Below the pieces are notes generated by a model. That model was not told the origin of the DNA. It saw only the letters and a program-made list of their open reading frames with translations, and did not search any database. A stretch of 32,257 nucleotides of DNA, taken from positions 1 through 32,257 of IMG/VR virus record IMGVR_UViG_3300032116_000838; one strand, given 5' to 3'. Below are positions 29,379 through 32,257 of the stretch, piece by piece. Source of the DNA: a virus. Position 1 is the first letter of the stretch; the number at the start of each line of letters is the position of its first letter. The position numbers were made by a program, and so were the translations under genes.

Positions 29379-29672
29379 ATGAAAAAAACTAAAACAGACC
29401 CAAACAAAATTATTAGAGTAAAACCAAGAATGATCAAAGAAGGTCCTGATGTTGCTCCATTATTTACAATCATACTTGGATTTTTACTTGGTATCGTTTT
29501 TATGTCTTTAGTGTCCTGTGAAGAACAAAAATCACAAAAAGAAATTCCAACAGAAATTACAAATGTAACTGAATACACTTACCAAGAGTGTGAATACATC
29601 AAGGTAGGAATTGGCACTCGTGCTTGGGGAACACATAAAGGAAATTGTAAAAACCCAATCCACAAAAAATGA
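29379..29672 (+). CDS. Membrane-anchored small protein with lipobox-like Cys
   Basis: 97 residues. A basic N-terminus of ~27 residues, a hydrophobic helix (APLFTIILGFLLGIVFMSL, about 28-46), then VSCEEQ: the Cys is placed as in a lipobox, though the N-region is long for a signal peptide. The C-terminal part (YTYQECEYIKVGIGTRAWGT, then HKGNCKNPIH) is a Cys/His-containing motif seen in other small phage proteins. Function unknown; ATGA overlap with the next gene. Confidence 0.66.
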   Translation: MKKTKTDPNKIIRVKPRMIKEGPDVAPLFTIILGFLLGIVFMSLVSCEEQKSQKEIPTEITNVTEYTYQECEYIKVGIGTRAWGTHKGNCKNPIHKK

Positions 29673-29992
29673 CAGATCAAGAAATACTTAAGTTCGGAGA
29701 GATTCAATATCTTAAAGGAAGATTGGATGAATTATACAAAGCAATTCCAACAATAACTAATATGGAACGAAGACGAAAACTTGACCAACGTATTGAAAAA
29801 TACATTACTAAGTTGAAGAAAGTTGATGAGGTTGCTTATAAACTATACGAGGTCCAATTAAATGCAACTCACAGGGTTAAAGTCAAAGGAAAATTAGAAA
29901 CAGAAAATTTACTAAAAGAAATTTTGGCAACTGAAAGTATAACAGATGAATATCTAATTAAAAAAATTAAAGACAAAATTGAAACTTTATAA
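29669..29992 (+). CDS. Small coiled-coil protein, 107 aa
   Basis: Charged and helical throughout (YLKGRLDELYKAIPTITNME, RRKLDQRIEKYITKLKKVDE, then DEYLIKKIKDKIETL). No family recognised. ATGA overlap upstream; its last base is the first base of the next ATG (TAATG). Confidence 0.66.
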   Translation: MTDQEILKFGEIQYLKGRLDELYKAIPTITNMERRRKLDQRIEKYITKLKKVDEVAYKLYEVQLNATHRVKVKGKLETENLLKEILATESITDEYLIKKIKDKIETL

Positions 29993-30372
29993 TGTCAAAC
30001 AAACCTGATAATGTTTCCGACAACCCTGGTTTACTTCCTTATGGTAGTAATGTAGGAGCACCTGCAATTAAAGTTTTAAATATAGAACATTGGAAAGAAC
30101 CAAGAGTTTTGAATGTTAACAAACAATTTGAAGATAGGTTTGAACAATTAAAAAAAGAATATCAAAAACTTATTGACGAATATAAATGGAATGACTTGGT
30201 CTATAAATCAAAATTTAGTTTTGAACCAGTTATTGGAAAAATTTATCACCTATATTATGCTAATGATGGAAAAATATTTCTATCTTTGATATCTCCAAAC
30301 GAGTGGAAGAGAGAACATATAGGTAGTTTTAAATATAATCACGATAACAAATGGGAAAAAATAGAAGATTAA
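29992..30372 (+). CDS. DUF2452-like protein
   Basis: 126 residues matching the DUF2452 pattern closely: KPDNVSDNPGLLPYGSNVGAP at the start (split KPDNVSDNPGLLPY, then NVGAPAIK), VNKQFEDRFEQLKKEYQKLI, FEPVIGKIYHLYYANDGKIF, LSLISPNEWKREHIGSFKYN. The domain is known from bacteria, eukaryotes and phages but has no established biochemical function. Full length, single domain. Confidence 0.82.
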   Translation: MSNKPDNVSDNPGLLPYGSNVGAPAIKVLNIEHWKEPRVLNVNKQFEDRFEQLKKEYQKLIDEYKWNDLVYKSKFSFEPVIGKIYHLYYANDGKIFLSLISPNEWKREHIGSFKYNHDNKWEKIED

Positions 30373-30374
30373 AA

Positions 30375-30581
30375 ATGGCTTACGAAGATGACTTTCAGTA
30401 TATTACAAAAATTGTAAGTTCTTGTGAAACTTACGAACAACTTTTAACTTCAAAAAAATTATTTGAAAACTTCAAACAAAAGTGGGATAAGCAAATTCCA
30501 AAAATGGAAATGATAAACTATATGTATCGATTTGAATCGACATATGATATGAAAAGAACAAAAATATGTTTAAAAGATTAG
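30375..30581 (+). CDS. Small helical protein, paralogue of 10621
   Basis: 68 residues; core ITKIVSSCETYEQLLTSKKL (10-29) plus FENF aligns with the product at 10621-10863. The ATG at 30375 follows AAAAA, two bases after the previous stop; an earlier ATG at 30351 would overlap it. Function unknown. Confidence 0.66.
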   Translation: MAYEDDFQYITKIVSSCETYEQLLTSKKLFENFKQKWDKQIPKMEMINYMYRFESTYDMKRTKICLKD

Positions 30582-30715
30582 AATTTTTCGTAAGTACTTT
30601 CAGAGGACTTGGATTGGGAATAACATTTAGTTTCTATGATAATTGTTTTATATGTGTTGGAACATTTTTATGTTTTAATATCTATTTTGAATTGAATTTG
30701 GGAAAAATTTATTAA
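30566..30715 (+). CDS. Small hydrophobic protein, 49 aa
   Basis: Starts MFKRLEFFVSTFRGLGLGIT; two hydrophobic, aromatic stretches (FRGLGLGITFSFYDNCF, FICVGTFLCFNIYF) may lie in or on the membrane. It overlaps the previous gene by 16 bases. Similar short F/Y/L-rich proteins occur in large phages; function unknown. A promoter for the next gene overlaps its end. Confidence 0.5.
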   Translation: MFKRLEFFVSTFRGLGLGITFSFYDNCFICVGTFLCFNIYFELNLGKIY

Positions 30716-30720
30716 ATTTG
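30692..30720 (+). promoter_or_regulatory. Bacteroidota-type promoter, leaderless start
   Basis: TTG (30692-30694), 18 bases, TAAATTTG (30713-30720), then TAAT and the ATG at 30725, the same four-base spacing as the other host-type promoters. Confidence 0.6.
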
Positions 30721-30724
30721 TAAT

Positions 30725-31432
30725 ATGATACTTACAATAATTTCTGACACTCACAACAAACACAAACACGTTACAGGTGATTTGAAGGGTGGTGATTTAT
30801 TATTACATGCCGGTGACCTTTCTTCTATGGGTTACGAACACGAGATCCGTGAGTTTGCTAAGTGGTATAATGGTTTAAACAACTACCACCATAAAGTGTT
30901 TATTTCTGGTAACCACGATTGGGGATTTCAAAACAATGTTGAGAAAGTCAAAAGTATCTTATCTGAATATGACACTATCAATTACCTACAAGATGATTGG
31001 ATTACAGTTGGAGATGGTGACCCACATGATAATAACACACAAACTGTTAAAATTTGGGGTAGTCCATGGCAACCTGAGTTCTATAATTGGGCGTTTAACT
31101 TACCACGAAATGGTGAAGAGTTGAAGGCGGTATGGGATATGATTCCTGAAGATATTGATATCTTGATTACTCACGGTCCAGCTTGGGGATTCTTGGATGA
31201 TGTAGAAGGTCGTCGAAATGATCACTTGGGTTGTGAGTTACTTGCAGAACGAATCAAACAAATAAAACCAAAGATCCATATCTGCGGACACATCCATACT
31301 GGTTACGGACATTACTATGATGGACATACACACTACTTCAATGCTGCAGTATTGAATGAACGATACTTATACGCTCATTTACCTTGGCACATTGATTGGA
31401 ACCCAATAACAAATGAAATACAATTTTTATAA
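30725..31432 (+). CDS. Calcineurin-like metallophosphoesterase
   Basis: 235 residues with all metal-binding motifs of the calcineurin-like superfamily: SDTHNKH (Asp8, His10), LHAGDLSS (Asp31), SGNHDWG (Asn63, His64), LITHGPAWG and CGHIHTGYG. Probably a two-metal phosphodiesterase or phosphatase; substrates in this superfamily range from nucleic acids to cyclic nucleotides. A role in degrading a host defence signal or nucleic acid is speculation. Full length; its last base is the first base of the rfbC start (TAATG). Confidence 0.88.
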   Translation: MILTIISDTHNKHKHVTGDLKGGDLLLHAGDLSSMGYEHEIREFAKWYNGLNNYHHKVFISGNHDWGFQNNVEKVKSILSEYDTINYLQDDWITVGDGDPHDNNTQTVKIWGSPWQPEFYNWAFNLPRNGEELKAVWDMIPEDIDILITHGPAWGFLDDVEGRRNDHLGCELLAERIKQIKPKIHICGHIHTGYGHYYDGHTHYFNAAVLNERYLYAHLPWHIDWNPITNEIQFL

Positions 31433-31929
31433 TGGAGAAAGCACACTTTATTGAAAACAGAGTCTTTAGAGATAAAAGAGGGACATTCAGCCCATTAGAT
31501 CTTGCCAAGTTAGATAAGAATTGGTTACAGAGTAATATTAGTGTAAACCCCCGTAAATACACACTTCGGGGGTTACACTTTCAAAAGAATGAATACGCTC
31601 AAGCCAAACTAATTAAAGTTATATCTGGTAGGATATTAGACTTTGTTGTTGATCTTAGAATGGTATCAGAAGATTATAATAAAATTTTCTTTTTTGATAT
31701 GAAAGAGGGTGATGAGGTATATGTGCCAAGATATTTTGCTCACGGATTCATAACAACCGAAGAAAACTCGGTAGTTCAATATTTGGTTGATAATGAATAC
31801 AGTCCTGAGAATGAAGGAGTTAAAGTTTGGACTGACTATCCTGAGATAGTTAAAGAAGTACAAAAATACAATGAGTGGTTCCTTGAGGAATTTGTAGTCA
31901 TACACGATAAAGATTTGGTTGAAAAATAA
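31432..31929 (+). CDS. rfbC: dTDP-4-dehydrorhamnose 3,5-epimerase
   Basis: 165 residues, cupin fold RmlC type; epimerises dTDP-4-keto-6-deoxyglucose, the product of RfbB. Visible: RGLHFQ with catalytic His49, AKLIKVISGRILDFVVDLR (58-76), VYVPRYFAHGFIT with His104, and YLVDNEYSPENEGVKVW with Tyr123. Slightly shorter than the common ~180 residues but with all core strands. It supplies the step after rfbB (9705) although 21 kb separates them. Confidence 0.9.
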   Translation: MEKAHFIENRVFRDKRGTFSPLDLAKLDKNWLQSNISVNPRKYTLRGLHFQKNEYAQAKLIKVISGRILDFVVDLRMVSEDYNKIFFFDMKEGDEVYVPRYFAHGFITTEENSVVQYLVDNEYSPENEGVKVWTDYPEIVKEVQKYNEWFLEEFVVIHDKDLVEK

Positions 31930-31940
31930 AAACTTGATGA

Positions 31941-31948
31941 TATTTATA
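31941..31948 (+). promoter_or_regulatory. Late-promoter-like motif TATTTATA
   Basis: TATTTATA ends 14 bases before the ATG at 31963; the intergenic sequence around it is nearly pure A/T. Confidence 0.45.
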
Positions 31949-31962
31949 ATAAAAAATATATT

Positions 31963-32257
31963 ATGGATAAGTTTGATTTAAGTGAAAAATTGAAAGAAGA
32001 ACTAAAGAAAAGAAATCTTTGGGAACAAGAAGAAGACGAAGATGACGATCAAAATGAAGATAAAGATCAAGATGATGAAACTTCTTCAAATCACAATGAA
32101 GATTTCTGTGATATGGTTTGCCAATTACTTCACTCACAAACTCAAGTACATATATTCCATTTAGGTACTAAATCATATTCTGAACACAAAGCATTACAAG
32201 GTTATTATGAAGGAATTGATGCTCTTGTTGATGGTGTTATAGAATCTTATCAAGGTA
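31963..32257 (+). CDS. Partial DUF5856-like (Dps/ferritin-like) phage protein
   Basis: The gene runs off the window after 98 codons. An N-terminal helix (LSEKLKEELKKRNLWEQ) is followed by an acidic run of Asp, Glu and Gln (about 22-40), then FCDMVCQLLHSQTQVHIFHL and GTKSYSEHKALQGYYEGIDA. The helical segment with H-x-x-T-x-S-Y-x-x-H and Y-x-x-[IL]-D-x-L-V-D-x-x-x-E-x-Y is that of phage proteins with a Dps/ferritin-like fold (DUF5856). Function unknown; family call made by eye. Confidence 0.7.
   Translation, partial: MDKFDLSEKLKEELKKRNLWEQEEDEDDDQNEDKDQDDETSSNHNEDFCDMVCQLLHSQTQVHIFHLGTKSYSEHKALQGYYEGIDALVDGVIESYQG

Overview
The window reads as part of a large, tailed double-stranded DNA phage genome infecting a Bacteroidota (Flavobacterium-like) host. 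Phage signs: dozens of tightly packed, mostly tiny genes on one strand, joined by ATGA or TAATG overlaps; an RNA ligase, thymidylate synthase, ClpP-like protease, free-standing GIY-YIG homing endonuclease, endolysin and many small phage-type unknowns; no ribosomal, tRNA or housekeeping genes. Bacteroidota signs: low GC, almost no Shine-Dalgarno sequences, A-rich start contexts (often AATTATG), promoters of the TTG-N18-20-TAnnTTTG type, and a secreted protein ending in a type IX secretion (T9SS) sorting domain. No capsid, terminase or tail genes were recognised.

Layout. 1-3151: RNA ligase with its own terminator, then an overlapping chain with an AAA+ ATPase and several microproteins, including a small lipoprotein. 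3189-3943: a DIP1984-like coiled-coil gene and the only long non-coding stretch, which holds a series of hairpins. 3944-6591: promoter, HAD-family phosphatase, small unknowns and a Smr-domain protein. 6609-9703: terminator and promoter, PcfJ-like protein, membrane protein, lipoprotein and unknowns. 9705-13777: sugar island (RmlB, GT9-like glycosyltransferase, methyltransferase, second glycosyltransferase). 13774-16417: unknowns, a lipoprotein and a 450-residue protein with eleven copies of a D-T-I-Q-N-G-V-K motif, mostly 22 residues apart. 16419-20719: thymidylate synthase, homing endonuclease behind a start-codon hairpin, P-loop protein, ClpP, small conserved phage proteins. 20751-22295: endolysin (the only minus-strand gene) and a wall-active-like protein, divergently transcribed. 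22321-29343: a secreted and surface cluster (cohesin/dockerin-like T9SS protein, two small membrane proteins, CsgG-like lipoprotein, Asn/Gly-rich linker plus beta-barrel protein, secreted beta-rich protein, periplasmic protein, secreted HExxH peptidase). 29379-32257: small genes, DUF2452, calcineurin-like phosphoesterase, RmlC, and a partial DUF5856-like gene.

Regulation suggested by the sequence. Two promoter-like classes occur. A host-type class, TTG-N18-20-TAnnTTTG, lies four bases before the ATG at four genes, predicting leaderless or nearly leaderless mRNAs. A second motif close to TATTTATA lies 14-15 bases before the ATG of the endolysin, the wall-active-like gene, the homing endonuclease and the last gene, and may be a late promoter. 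Two genes place their stop codon in the loop of their own terminator hairpin.

The most unusual part is the 7-kb surface cluster: a phage locus that combines host-type T9SS secretion, cohesin- and dockerin-like domains, a curli-type CsgG pore family member and an outer-membrane barrel. Next are the eleven-fold repeat protein and the hairpin/late-promoter arrangement ahead of the homing endonuclease. All family names rest on motif recognition by eye; no database search was run.
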